NCBI GenBank assembly: GCA_945898215.1 | Contig: CAMDHY010000036.1 | Location: 1-36,497 of the forward strand | Direction: 5' to 3' | Length of the DNA stretch: 36,497 bases | Source: Pseudoxanthobacter soli DSM 19599 | GTDB lineage: Bacteria; Pseudomonadota; Alphaproteobacteria; Rhizobiales; Segnochrobactraceae | Shown here: positions 15,530-25,287 of the stretch, piece after piece | Layout of the letters: each line of letters begins with the position of its first letter | Numbering within the stretch: the first letter of the stretch is position 1 | The notes under the pieces: generated by a model | What the model was told of the DNA's origin: nothing | What the model saw: the letters and a program-made list of their open reading frames with translations, nothing else | Database searches by the model: none | Position numbers and translations under genes: made by a program

Positions 15530-15895
15530 TCACTTGCGCAGGATCGACCCACACGGGTCGAGCACGAGTTCGTCGCCATCAGCGCGCGAGACGACGCCCT
15601 GCACCGTCACGGCATCGCCCAGCGCCAGCCCGGCTGCCGACGCCTCGACGCAGACCACCTCGAGCAGTGGCCGGTCACAGATGACCGTGTAGGCGGCTCC
15701 GCCGACGGTTGTGAGTTCGCGCACCCTGCCGTGGACGACCACGCGGGCATAGGGCTCGCCGGCGACGGTCCAGGCGGCAACGAAGCCGCCGACGGCGGAG
15801 CACTCCAGCACCATCGGCGGCTCCTCCACCGCGTGCGCCGGCGACGGGAGCGCCGCAAGCGCGAGGCCGACGGTGAGGAGGCGCGCGAGGGACAT
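15530..15895 (-). CDS. Small exported protein of unknown function
   Basis: The roughly 121-residue product has a signal peptide with a hydrophobic stretch and an AHA cleavage site near residue 22. The mature part is beta-rich, with a GDAVTVQGVVSR strand like that of small OB-fold proteins, and holds four cysteines that could form two disulfides. I do not recognise the family. The ATG at 15895 is preferred; a GTG at 15901 would add two residues. It lies 37 bp upstream of tam on the same strand, so the two may be co-transcribed. Confidence 0.65.
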   Translation of the reverse strand: MSLARLLTVGLALAALPSPAHAVEEPPMVLECSAVGGFVAAWTVAGEPYARVVVHGRVRELTTVGGAAYTVICDRPLLEVVCVEASAAGLALGDAVTVQGVVSRADGDELVLDPCGSILRK

Positions 15896-15931
15896 CGTCA
15901 CCGTATCAAGGAGACGGAAAGCCGGGTGAGC

Positions 15932-15958
15932 CGCGGGGCCGCCGGCACAGGCCCCGCG
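15932..15958. terminator. Hairpin downstream of ettA, possible terminator
   Basis: CGCGGGGCC (15932-15940) and GGCCCCGCG (15950-15958) form a perfect 9-bp stem with a 9-base loop, 55 bp after the ettA stop. No U-tract follows, so this is at best a non-canonical terminator or mRNA 3' end stabiliser. Confidence 0.35.
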
Positions 15959-16012
15959 TGGTCACGATAGTGATTTGCGGTCGTCCCGCAACCGGCAGCG
16001 TCGGCCGAAATC

Positions 16013-17671
<1,659 letters not shown>

Positions 17672-17827
17672 GGGTGTCGCGAGGCCTTCGAGAGCTGAGG
17701 AAGAGGTCGGCGTCGTTCTAGGCGATCGGGCCGCCGCGGGCAACGGAAAGCGGGACAGGCGCTCGCGGACCGCCGCGCACGCGGCCGGTGTCCCTGACGC
17801 GGCCCGGGCCTGTCAGATGGGCCGCCG

Positions 17828-17874
17828 TTGCAGCGGCGGGCTCCGACAAGTAAACTAGTTCATCAAACCAGTTT
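17828..17874 (+). promoter_or_regulatory. Promoter and operator of the Phd-PIN toxin-antitoxin operon
   Basis: TTGCAG (17828-17833) and TAAACT (17851-17856) are spaced by exactly 17 bp. Overlapping the -10 is AACTAGTT (17853-17860), and five bases further is the related near-palindrome AAACCAGTTT (17865-17874). Paired AT-rich palindromes at the -10/start region are typical of autoregulated Phd-type operons, and they stand out in this GC-rich sequence. Confidence 0.65.
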
Positions 17875-17887
17875 GAAGGACGCCGCG

Positions 17888-18151
17888 ATGGCCCCCCGCC
17901 CTTCCCGGACCACCACCGTCGGCTCGTTCGAGGCGAAGACCCACCTCGCCGCCCTGATCGACCGCGCCGCCGCCGGCGAGGAGGTGATCATCACCCGCCG
18001 CGGCAAGCCGGTGGCACGGCTGGTGGCGATGGAGGGCGGAACCGATGCGGAAGCCCGAGAGGCGGTCGAGCGGCTGCGCGTCATGCGCCACGGGACGACG
18101 CTCGGCGGGCTCGGCTGGAAGGACCTTCGTGACGAAGGGCGGAAGTGGTGA
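17888..18151 (+). CDS. Phd/YefM family antitoxin
   Basis: The 87-residue protein has the Phd/YefM N-terminal DNA-binding and dimerisation fold, with TVGSFEAKTHLAALIDRAAAGEEV-like family pattern (residues 10-33) and ITRRGKPVARLV (35-46). The C-terminal tail is the flexible toxin-neutralising part and includes LGGLGWKDLRDEGRKW, common in antitoxins paired with PIN toxins. The ATG at 17888 follows GAAGGA. Its stop overlaps the start of the PIN gene by 7 bases. Confidence 0.88.
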   Translation: MAPRPSRTTTVGSFEAKTHLAALIDRAAAGEEVIITRRGKPVARLVAMEGGTDAEAREAVERLRVMRHGTTLGGLGWKDLRDEGRKW

Positions 18152-18591
18152 CGGTGGGGGTGCCCATCGGAGCCAAAAAGGGGGAGGCGTTCGTCATCGA
18201 CGCCTCGATCGCGGCGCGGTGGATCTTCGCGGATGAGGCTCTCGCCGGCGACGACCTGCTCGACACCCTCCTCGCCGAAGGGGCGATCGCCCCGTCGTTG
18301 TGGCTCCTGGAGGTTGCCAACATGACGCGCAGCGGCGAGCGTCGTGGACGGCTCACGGCGGACGAGTCACGAGCGAGGCTCAAGGAAATCGCGCGCCTCC
18401 CGATCGCCGTTGAACAGACCGGCCTCACGACGGCCTTCGAGATCGCGCCCGCGATGGCCCACGAGCATGGCCTCACGGTCTACGATGCCATCTACCTGGA
18501 ACTGGCGATGCGCTCGCAGCGGCGGCTGGCAACGCTCGACGGCGACCTGCGCACAGCCGCGCAGAAGGTCGGGGTCGCGCTGCTTCCGTAA
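18145..18591 (+). CDS. PIN domain toxin (VapC-like ribonuclease)
   Basis: The 148-residue protein carries the PIN-domain metal-binding acids: Asp19 (VIDAS), Glu56 (LLEVANM), Asp114 (VYDAIYLELA) and Asp132 or Asp134 (LATLDGDL). VapC toxins cleave tRNA or rRNA. All key residues are present, so it should be active. The start is GTG at 18145 or 18148, both translationally coupled to the antitoxin stop and preceded by AAGGGCGG. It forms one operon with the Phd-type antitoxin. Confidence 0.9.
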   Translation: MVTVGVPIGAKKGEAFVIDASIAARWIFADEALAGDDLLDTLLAEGAIAPSLWLLEVANMTRSGERRGRLTADESRARLKEIARLPIAVEQTGLTTAFEIAPAMAHEHGLTVYDAIYLELAMRSQRRLATLDGDLRTAAQKVGVALLP

Positions 18592-18599
18592 CGACGAGT

Positions 18600-18615
18600 G
18601 CCGTCTGCCGACGGC
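18600..18615. terminator. Short hairpin between convergent genes
   Basis: GCCGTC-TGCC-GACGGC forms a perfect 6-bp stem with a 4-base loop in the 31-bp gap between the PIN toxin stop and the sulfotransferase stop. It may serve both transcripts. There is no U-tract. Confidence 0.3.
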
Positions 18616-18622
18616 CTGACCC

Positions 18623-19333
18623 TCAATACTCGTAGCCGAAGGCCTTGATCTCGCGGCCGTACCAGTCGGCGACGGTGTCGCGCAGGCGCTCGTCGTAGAA
18701 ACCGCGATAGGGGGCCGCACCAGGCAACGCGGCGGGCTTGGCGGTGGTGTTCAGCACCGGCAGTTTCACCCGGCCAGCGAGGCCAAGCTTCTCCATCGCC
18801 GCTTCGAACTCGCCGGCGAGGTTCTCGTAGCGGCCGACGTGGTCGAGCACGACCTCGCCGCCGATCGAGTAGAGCTCGAAGTTGTTGACGAAGGCGCGCC
18901 GCGTGTTCGCCATGAAGTCGACGAACGACGGCTTCCGGTCGAGCTTGCGGGTCTTGTACTTGTACCAGGAGACCTGGCGGTCCCAGGGATTCCGCTCGAA
19001 GGTGAACTTGAAGTAGGCGTTCCAGGTCTGGTCGCCGAGATAGGCCTTCACCCGCCACGCCGGCATGTGCTCATAGTAGCCGATCGAGGGGTGATAGTAG
19101 CGCTCCGGCCGCCGGAGCAGCCGCTTGATCAGCGGGCGCTTCGGCACCAGCGGGTGATCGAGGCGGAAATTCTGCGCGTTGCGCTCGCCCTCGAAGGCCT
19201 CCGTCACCTCCTCGGTGGTCGGCGTGATGATGTCGTCCGGGCCGCATACCGTCGACAACGCCGCCTCGATGCTGGACGAGGCGGTCTTCTTCGTCTTGAT
19301 GTAGATGAACCGGTGCTGGTGCGAGACGATCAT
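18623..19333 (-). CDS. Sulfotransferase family 2-type protein
   Basis: The 236-residue protein has the PAPS-dependent sulfotransferase pattern. A first strand FIYIKTKKTASSSIE (9-23) holds the 5'-phosphosulfate loop, and FERNPWDRQVSWY (112-124) holds the 3'-phosphate-binding Arg114 and Ser122. These match carbohydrate sulfotransferases of the Sulfotransfer_2 group, so it probably sulfates a glycan or nodulation-factor-like sugar; the acceptor is unknown. No signal peptide is seen. The ATG at 19333 is chosen because homology starts there. The frame stays open far upstream, but that extension is antisense to the FUSC gene. It is divergent from that gene, with 108 bp between starts. Confidence 0.87.
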   Translation of the reverse strand: MIVSHQHRFIYIKTKKTASSSIEAALSTVCGPDDIITPTTEEVTEAFEGERNAQNFRLDHPLVPKRPLIKRLLRRPERYYHPSIGYYEHMPAWRVKAYLGDQTWNAYFKFTFERNPWDRQVSWYKYKTRKLDRKPSFVDFMANTRRAFVNNFELYSIGGEVVLDHVGRYENLAGEFEAAMEKLGLAGRVKLPVLNTTAKPAALPGAAPYRGFYDERLRDTVADWYGREIKAFGYEY

Positions 19334-19441
19334 GCGGCCACCCTTCGCGTCCTCGTGGCGCCACTCCCGCCGCCGAGGGTCCGCGGAACGCCGCCGTTCT
19401 ATCCGAAGCGCGCCGACTTTGTCAGCCGCCGCGTCGTCGCA

Positions 19442-22400
19442 ATGACCGGCTGGGGCCACCGCTTCCTGCCGGCACCGGCGCGGCCGCTGCTCGACTGGCT
19501 CGACACGCACGACCCGGGTGGCGTCGACGCCGCCCGCGCGCTGCACTTCGTCATCGCAGTGGTGCTGTCGATCCTCGGTGCCAACCTCCTGAACGACGCG
19601 TTCGGCCTCGGCGAGCCGGTGCGGCTGCCGCTCTATGCCGGCGTGGCGGCGGGCACGATGCTGTTCCTGCTCGTCAGCGGCCGCCGCCGCAGCGAAGCGG
19701 CCGCCATGACCCGCACCGCCGGAGTGCTGGTCGGCTACGTGCTGTTCGTCGCCCTCCTCGGCGGCACCGGCAACGCCTTCGGCACCGACACCCTGACGGT
19801 CGTGCTGGTGCCGCTCACCTTCCTCGTCCTCTACGTCCGCCGCTACGGCCGGCTCGCCCAGAACGACGGGCTCGCGCTGTTCGAGATCGCCTTCATCGTC
19901 GCGACCACCGCCCCGTCGCGGGAGGTGGCGCTGTGGCTCGCCCTCGCCACCGCCGGCGGCGCCGCCATCGCCATGGCGGTGCGGATGGTGCTGTGGCGCC
20001 CGATCGCCTTTCCCGCCTTCGAGACGGCGGTGACCGACTATCGCGCCGCCGCCGCGGACGCCCTCGCGGCCCTCGCCGCCGACTTCGCGGCCGGCACGCC
20101 GTGGCCTCCCGAGGTGCTGTCGGGCGCGATCCGCCAGCGCCAGCGCCTGCGCGCCGCCGCCCTGCCCGCCCTTCGCGAGGAACCGGCGCGCGAGGACGCC
20201 ATCCAGGCGGCGAAGTCGGCGACCTACCGTCTCGAGATCGCGAGCGCCCTCGTCAACGAGCGGCTGACCGAGGCGCTCGTCCGCGGCACCGCCGACGCCG
20301 CGATCCGCTCCGCCGTCGCCGCCGCACTGTCGGCGGCGGGCGACGCGGTGCGGCCCGGCGCCGCCCCAACGCGGAGCGCGGCCTGCGGCACCGCCATCGC
20401 GGTGGCACAGGCGGCGCTTCTCGCGGCCACCGACATCGACACCCATGCCCGCGACCGCCTGCTGGTGGCGCTCGCCGGCGTCGGCCGCATCGGCGTCACC
20501 GCCGGCGCCCTCGACGCCAAGGCGCCGCTGACCGAGCCCCGCGCCGCCGCCCCGGCGCCCGGTCCACGACGCGGGCTGCTGCAGACCACCCGCGTCGCCG
20601 TCCAGGGCCTGGTGGCGACGCTCGCCACGACGGCGATCTACCTCGGCTTCCACCTCGACCACGGCTACTGGGCGACGCTCACCGTCGCCTTCGTGCTCGG
20701 CGGCTCGTTCGGCGAGACCGTCGCCCGCGCCCGCACACGCCTTGTCGGGACAGTGGTGGGGGTCGCGGCGGGGCTGGCGGTGGGGCTGACCGTGGGCGAT
20801 GCGCTCGCCATCGGCGCGACGCTCGCCGTCGCGGCCTTCGCCCTGGCGCTCGTGACGATGCGTGATCGCTACGACGTGTCTTGCGCCTGCGTCGCCTTCG
20901 GCGTTCTCCTCGGTCTGCATCTGATCAGCGGGTTGGGTGCGGCGGGGATGATCGCCCGCCTCTACGACACCGCCATCGGCGCAGCTGCGGCCCTCCTCTG
21001 CGCCCGCTTTGTGCTTCCGGTCGCGCTGGTCGACCCCACGAAAGTCGAGATCACCGCCTATCTCGCCCGCTGCCACACCGTGTTCGCCCGCCTGTGGCCC
21101 GCGGAAACCGAGGTAAGACCGATGTCTCCGACGGCCAGCAGCATCCCCGGGGCGACCGATACGCCCGCCAGCCTCGCCACCGCCGCCCTCGACCTGCGCG
21201 ACCGCCTGCCGAGGCTCAACGACGAGGCGGCGCTCGGCTTCCGCGCCACCGACGGCATCGTCCGGCTGATCTCGCACACCGAAACGATCGCCACCTACCT
21301 GACCTTGATCGAGGGGGTGACGCAGCGGCTCGCGGCGCTGCCGCGGCGGGGGCTCGCGATCGACGCCATCCGTGCCGCCCGCGCCCGCGTGCTCGCGGCC
21401 TTCGGCGACGCCGCCCCGGCGACGGACGGTGAAGACGAGGATGGCCGCCCCGCCCCCACCGAGGCCGACGCGGCAGTGATCGGCCGGGTCGAGTACAGCT
21501 TCTTCGCCGATGCCCTGGAGCACGCCTTGAACGATCTGCGCACCGACCTTTCGCCGACGCCCGCGGCCCCGCCACCCGCTAGGCGCCGCGCCGCGGTTCC
21601 GCTCGCCGCCCTCTTCGCCGCCGCGGTCGCCGCGATGTCCTGGCTGGCGCCTTCGCCGGCCACCGCGTCCGAAACCGCGCGCGCCGACGCGGCGGCGCTG
21701 CCAACCTGGGACTGGATCATCGGCATCGACAAGCTGCCGTCGCCGCCGCCGGCGGTGGAGTTCCTCGGCCTCGACGGCTTCGACGCGCCGCAGCGCTACG
21801 TCGTCGACGCCGGCGAGCGCGGCATCCGCACCTGGTGCTACCTGTCGGTCGGCACGATCGAGAACTGGCGACCCGACCGCAAGGCCTTCGAGGCGCTGAA
21901 CGAGAAGGAGATCAAGGCCGGCCGCAAGCCGTTCATCGGCAAGCGCTACCCGGAGTGGGAGGGCGAGCGCTGGCTCGACGTGCGCCGCTACCAGGTGTTC
22001 CTGCCGCTGATGGTCGACCGGCTGGAGATGTGCCTCGACAAGGGCTTCGAGTTCGTCGAGTTCGACAACCTCGACGCCTACGAGAACCGCACCGGCTTCA
22101 CCATCCGCAAGTCCGATACCGTCCGCTACGCCGAGGCGCTGGCGGCGGAGGCGCGCCGGCTCGGCCTCAAGCCGATGCAGAAGAACGTGCCGGAGCTCGC
22201 CGAGACGCTGGAGCCTCACTTCGACGCGCTCCTGTTCGAGGACTGCGCTCTCTACAAGTTCTGCGGCGACGCCAAGCCGTTCGTCGACGCCGGCAAGCCC
22301 GTCTTCGACGCCGACTATCCGGAAGGGTGGAAGGACGAGGGCAAGCGCTTCGACAAGACGAAGGCCTGCGACCAGGCGAAGAAGGCGAGCGTGTCGATGA

Positions 22401-22447
22401 TCTTCAAGCGCCTCGACCTCGACGCCTGGGTGCGCCGCTGCGACTGA
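19442..22447 (+). CDS. FUSC-family transporter fused to a GH114 glycosidase domain
   Basis: The 1001-residue frame holds two normally separate proteins. Residues 1-700 are a complete FUSC/aromatic-acid-exporter-like membrane protein: two bundles of helices (about 34-185 and 385-515, the second with the family HLDHGYWATLTVAFVLGGSFGETVARA-like pattern), each followed by a soluble helical cytoplasmic region. Residues 714-744 are a signal-peptide-like segment: three Arg, a hydrophobic core, then an ATAS cleavage-like site. Residues 755-1001 are a GH114/TM1410-type barrel with YLSVGTIENWRPD (about 800-812), FVEFDNLDAYENRTG and LLFEDCALYKFC. The extra helix would place the glycosidase in the periplasm. 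The ATG at 19442 lacks a good Shine-Dalgarno. An in-frame TTG at 21527 has GGAG six bases before it and could start a separate 306-residue secreted GH114 protein. No frameshift or stop separates the parts. Confidence 0.85.
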   Translation: MTGWGHRFLPAPARPLLDWLDTHDPGGVDAARALHFVIAVVLSILGANLLNDAFGLGEPVRLPLYAGVAAGTMLFLLVSGRRRSEAAAMTRTAGVLVGYVLFVALLGGTGNAFGTDTLTVVLVPLTFLVLYVRRYGRLAQNDGLALFEIAFIVATTAPSREVALWLALATAGGAAIAMAVRMVLWRPIAFPAFETAVTDYRAAAADALAALAADFAAGTPWPPEVLSGAIRQRQRLRAAALPALREEPAREDAIQAAKSATYRLEIASALVNERLTEALVRGTADAAIRSAVAAALSAAGDAVRPGAAPTRSAACGTAIAVAQAALLAATDIDTHARDRLLVALAGVGRIGVTAGALDAKAPLTEPRAAAPAPGPRRGLLQTTRVAVQGLVATLATTAIYLGFHLDHGYWATLTVAFVLGGSFGETVARARTRLVGTVVGVAAGLAVGLTVGDALAIGATLAVAAFALALVTMRDRYDVSCACVAFGVLLGLHLISGLGAAGMIARLYDTAIGAAAALLCARFVLPVALVDPTKVEITAYLARCHTVFARLWPAETEVRPMSPTASSIPGATDTPASLATAALDLRDRLPRLNDEAALGFRATDGIVRLISHTETIATYLTLIEGVTQRLAALPRRGLAIDAIRAARARVLAAFGDAAPATDGEDEDGRPAPTEADAAVIGRVEYSFFADALEHALNDLRTDLSPTPAAPPPARRRAAVPLAALFAAAVAAMSWLAPSPATASETARADAAALPTWDWIIGIDKLPSPPPAVEFLGLDGFDAPQRYVVDAGERGIRTWCYLSVGTIENWRPDRKAFEALNEKEIKAGRKPFIGKRYPEWEGERWLDVRRYQVFLPLMVDRLEMCLDKGFEFVEFDNLDAYENRTGFTIRKSDTVRYAEALAAEARRLGLKPMQKNVPELAETLEPHFDALLFEDCALYKFCGDAKPFVDAGKPVFDADYPEGWKDEGKRFDKTKACDQAKKASVSMIFKRLDLDAWVRRCD

Positions 22448-22466
22448 GCCGGCCGCCTCGTCTGTG

Positions 22467-22556
22467 ATCCGCTGCATCGCGGCAGGTTCATTCAGTAATC
22501 TGCCGCCTTGCGGCAGGTTCATTCAGCGATCTGCCGCCTCGCGGCGGGTTCAGGCG
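22467..22556. repeat. Three tandem 31-bp hairpin repeats
   Basis: Three direct copies begin at 22467, 22498 and 22529. The middle copy contains a perfect hairpin, CTGCCGC-CTT-GCGGCAG, followed by GTTCATTCAG. Copy 1 has a diverged left arm and copy 3 diverges after GGTTCA. Copy 3 overlaps the end of the GGDEF-EAL gene (stop at 22550-22552). The array fills the gap between two convergent genes and may act as a bidirectional terminator or RNA-stabilising element. Confidence 0.85.
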
Positions 22557-24973
22557 ATGTGGACGCGCTCCCGCATCCACGCCGCCGCGAGGTCGCCCGG
22601 CATCGGCCGGCCGAACAGGAAGCCCTGGCCGAACTCGCAGCCGGCGGCGATGAGCAGCGCCGCCTGCTCCGCCGTCTCGACCCCCTCGGCGACCACCGAC
22701 ATGCCGAGCTCGCGCGCGAGCGCCGCGATCGCCCGCACGATCGCCGCCTCGCGGCGGTCGCGGGCGATCTCGGAGACGAAGGAGCGGTCGATCTTCACCC
22801 GGTCGACCGGCAGGCGGTTGAGATGGGTGAGCGACGCCTGGCCGGTGCCGAAGTCGTCGAGGACGATCGAGACGCCGAGATCGTGAAGGTCGGCGATGGT
22901 TCCGACCACGCCGCCCGTCCGCGGCCGCAGCGTGACACTCTCGGTGACCTCGAGCTCGAGCCGCTGCGGCGGGATCGCGAGGCGGGCGAGCAGGTCCGCG
23001 ACGTCGGCCCGGGCGCGGCCGCCGAGGAGGTGGCCGGCGCCGAGATTGACCGCGAGCCGTCCGGGCTCCAGCCCGGCGTCGAGCCATGAGCGCAACTGCG
23101 CGAGGGCGAGCGCGATCACGTGGCTGCCGAGCGCCGCGCCGAGGCCGGCGGCGTCGGCGAGTTCGACGAAGTCGTCGGGCAGGACGAGGCCGCGCCGGTC
23201 GTGGCGCCAGCGCACCAGGGCCTCGAAGCCGGCGAGGCGGCCGTCCGACAACGTCACGATCGGCTGGTAGTGGACCTCGATCGCGCCATTGGCGATGGCG
23301 CAGGGCAGTTCCGCCGCCACCCACCGCCGCGCATCCCGTGCGGCCCGCATCTCCGGAGCATAGACGGCCGCCTTGCCGCCACCCTCGAGCTTCGCCGAAT
23401 AGAGCGCGAGGTCGGCGTTCTGCTGTAGCGTCTCCGGGCTGTCGCCCTGGTCCGGCCACGTCGCGAGCCCGATGCTCGCCCCGAGCTGGACGGTGGCGCC
23501 CTCGATCTGTATCGGCGCCGCCACCCGCTCCAGCACGGCATCGGCGCGCTGCCGCACGGCGGCGGGATCACGGCCGGCGAGGATCAGGCCGAACTCGTCG
23601 CCGCCGAGTCGCGCCACCATCTCGCCGGAGTGGACGCTGGCCGTGAGGCGCCGGCCGACCTCCACCAGCACGGCGTCGCCGGCCTCGTGGCCGTGGCGAT
23701 CGTTGATCTCCTTGAAGCCGTCGAGGTCAAGCACGCCGATGCAGCCACCGGTCTCGCGGCCACGCAGCATCGCCTCGATCAGAACCTCGCCGAAGCGGAC
23801 GCGGTTGGCGAGGCGGGTGACGCTGTCGTGCATGGCGAGATAGTCGATGCGCTGGCGGGACCGGACCTCTTCGGAGATGTCGCGCGCCACCCCGACGATC
23901 TCGGCGATCTGGCCGCTCTCGTCGCGACGGGCGGCGAAACGTGTCCAGACGTGGCGCTGCCGCCCGGAGGCGAGTTCGAGACGGGAGATCGCCTCGGCCC
24001 CGCCGCCGTGCGCGACGACGCGATCGAGCGCCGCGGAAAACCCGCTGTCGCCGTCGCTGAGGAGGGTGCGCAGCTGCTCCTCGGTCACGGTGGTGCGGCC
24101 GAAGCCGAACATCGCCGCGAGTTGCGCCGACAGCGTCGCCTCGCCGGTGGCGATGGCGAGCCGCCAGTCGCCGAGCCGCGCGATCTGCTGCGCCTCGCTG
24201 AGGCGGCGCTCGCGCTCGGCGACGCTCGCCTCCGCCGACTTCAGCGCCGTGACGTCGCGCTCGTTGACGAGCACGCAGGGCTTGCCGGTGACCGGATCGG
24301 TGACGGCGCGGGCGTCGAGGCCGTGCCAGCGCGGGCCGTCGGCGGTGCGCACGCCGATGATGGCGTTGACCGGCATGCCGGCCTGCAACTGCCTCCACAG
24401 GGCCTCCGCCTCGACCAGCGAGGCGAAGCGGTCCGTGAAGCGGTGATCCTCGCCCGGATAGGCGCGCGCGGCGGCGGGGTTGCGGAACAACACCCGCCCG
24501 CCGTCGTCGTAGAGGGTGGCGAGCACGCTCGCGTAGCGCAGGGCCTCGGCGGCGCGCCGGTCGATCGGATCGACCGCGCTCGGCGCCGCCTCCAACAACA
24601 TCCCGAGCCTGCCGTCCTCGAACCGCACCCCGGAGATCGTGCCGTCGACGGTGACGGGACGGTCGAGCGGATAGAAGGTCCAGCGGTCGACCACCCGCTC
24701 GCCGCGGCCGATACGGGCGAACAGGGCATCGACGCGGGCCCGGGAGGTCTGCGACATGTCGGCGTGACTGCGCTCGGCCAGTTCCTGGATCGTCTTGCAG
24801 CCCCAGAACCGGAGCCCGGCGGCGTTGGCGTAGACGTTGCTCGCCCGCTCGCGGTCGTGCACCCAGACGGGAATCGAGACGAGGTAGAGGGCCGCCGCGG
24901 CGGCGAACGAGAACGCCGGCAGGGTGGCCGCCGCCTGCGGGTCGGCGTCGATCTCCTGGACTGGCTCGTTCAT
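22550..24973 (-). CDS. PAS-PAS-PAS-GGDEF-EAL cyclic-di-GMP enzyme
   Basis: The 807-residue cytoplasmic protein has three PAS-like sensor domains (about 35-130, 148-245 and 265-375), a GGDEF domain (385-540, intact RLGGDEF at 455-461) and an EAL domain (555-800). The EAL part keeps its catalytic set: EAL at 584-586, EVTES, DDFGTG, KIDRSF and VAEGVET. Both cyclase and phosphodiesterase activity are therefore possible. No RxxD inhibitory site is visible in the expected place before GGDEF, so product feedback may be absent. The ATG at 24973 begins before the first PAS; the frame continues to 25204 without homology. It is convergent with the FUSC-GH114 gene, and a regulatory link to surface polysaccharide is inferred. 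Confidence 0.93.
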   Translation of the reverse strand: MNEPVQEIDADPQAAATLPAFSFAAAAALYLVSIPVWVHDRERASNVYANAAGLRFWGCKTIQELAERSHADMSQTSRARVDALFARIGRGERVVDRWTFYPLDRPVTVDGTISGVRFEDGRLGMLLEAAPSAVDPIDRRAAEALRYASVLATLYDDGGRVLFRNPAAARAYPGEDHRFTDRFASLVEAEALWRQLQAGMPVNAIIGVRTADGPRWHGLDARAVTDPVTGKPCVLVNERDVTALKSAEASVAERERRLSEAQQIARLGDWRLAIATGEATLSAQLAAMFGFGRTTVTEEQLRTLLSDGDSGFSAALDRVVAHGGGAEAISRLELASGRQRHVWTRFAARRDESGQIAEIVGVARDISEEVRSRQRIDYLAMHDSVTRLANRVRFGEVLIEAMLRGRETGGCIGVLDLDGFKEINDRHGHEAGDAVLVEVGRRLTASVHSGEMVARLGGDEFGLILAGRDPAAVRQRADAVLERVAAPIQIEGATVQLGASIGLATWPDQGDSPETLQQNADLALYSAKLEGGGKAAVYAPEMRAARDARRWVAAELPCAIANGAIEVHYQPIVTLSDGRLAGFEALVRWRHDRRGLVLPDDFVELADAAGLGAALGSHVIALALAQLRSWLDAGLEPGRLAVNLGAGHLLGGRARADVADLLARLAIPPQRLELEVTESVTLRPRTGGVVGTIADLHDLGVSIVLDDFGTGQASLTHLNRLPVDRVKIDRSFVSEIARDRREAAIVRAIAALARELGMSVVAEGVETAEQAALLIAAGCEFGQGFLFGRPMPGDLAAAWMRERVHIA

Positions 24974-25287
24974 CGCGGGAATCGGCTCGGTTCGGCAGCA
25001 GGGCCGGAGCGAATCGTTGCACGATCGGCCGGCGGCGTCGAGATCGCCGCAGGCCGCCAACCTTGACTTTGCCCTTCGCAGGGCGCATCTGATCGACGTC
25101 GCATCAAGCGGCACGTGCGCCCCGGCCGCGTGAACGAGCGTCCCTTTGGATGCCGATTCGCCGGGAGACGCCCTGATCGACCTTTCCAGAATGGCCCAAG
25201 TCACGCGGGGCGTTCGCCACCCCGCAGCGCTTATCGTCCGTCACCCTCGTGACGGGCGCCGCGCCCGTGATTCGAGAAGAGACCCCT
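24974..25287. other. Divergent intergenic region with a leader hairpin
   Basis: This 314-bp gap separates the divergent GGDEF-EAL and helicase genes. The one clear structure is the hairpin CCGTCAC-CCTC-GTGACGG at 25238-25255, in the helicase leader, 32 bases before the preferred TTG start. A TTGACT at 25063-25068 could be a -35 box on the plus strand, but no convincing -10 follows at the right spacing. I see no small gene here. Confidence 0.5.

Noticed and set aside
19334-22522. 1299-codon minus-strand frame that would extend the sulfotransferase
   Set aside because: Only its last 236 codons show a protein family; the rest is antisense to the FUSC-GH114 gene and compositionally a shadow.
22467-22556. 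31-bp repeats considered as a small CRISPR array
   Set aside because: Copies are directly adjacent with no unique spacers, and one overlaps a coding end.
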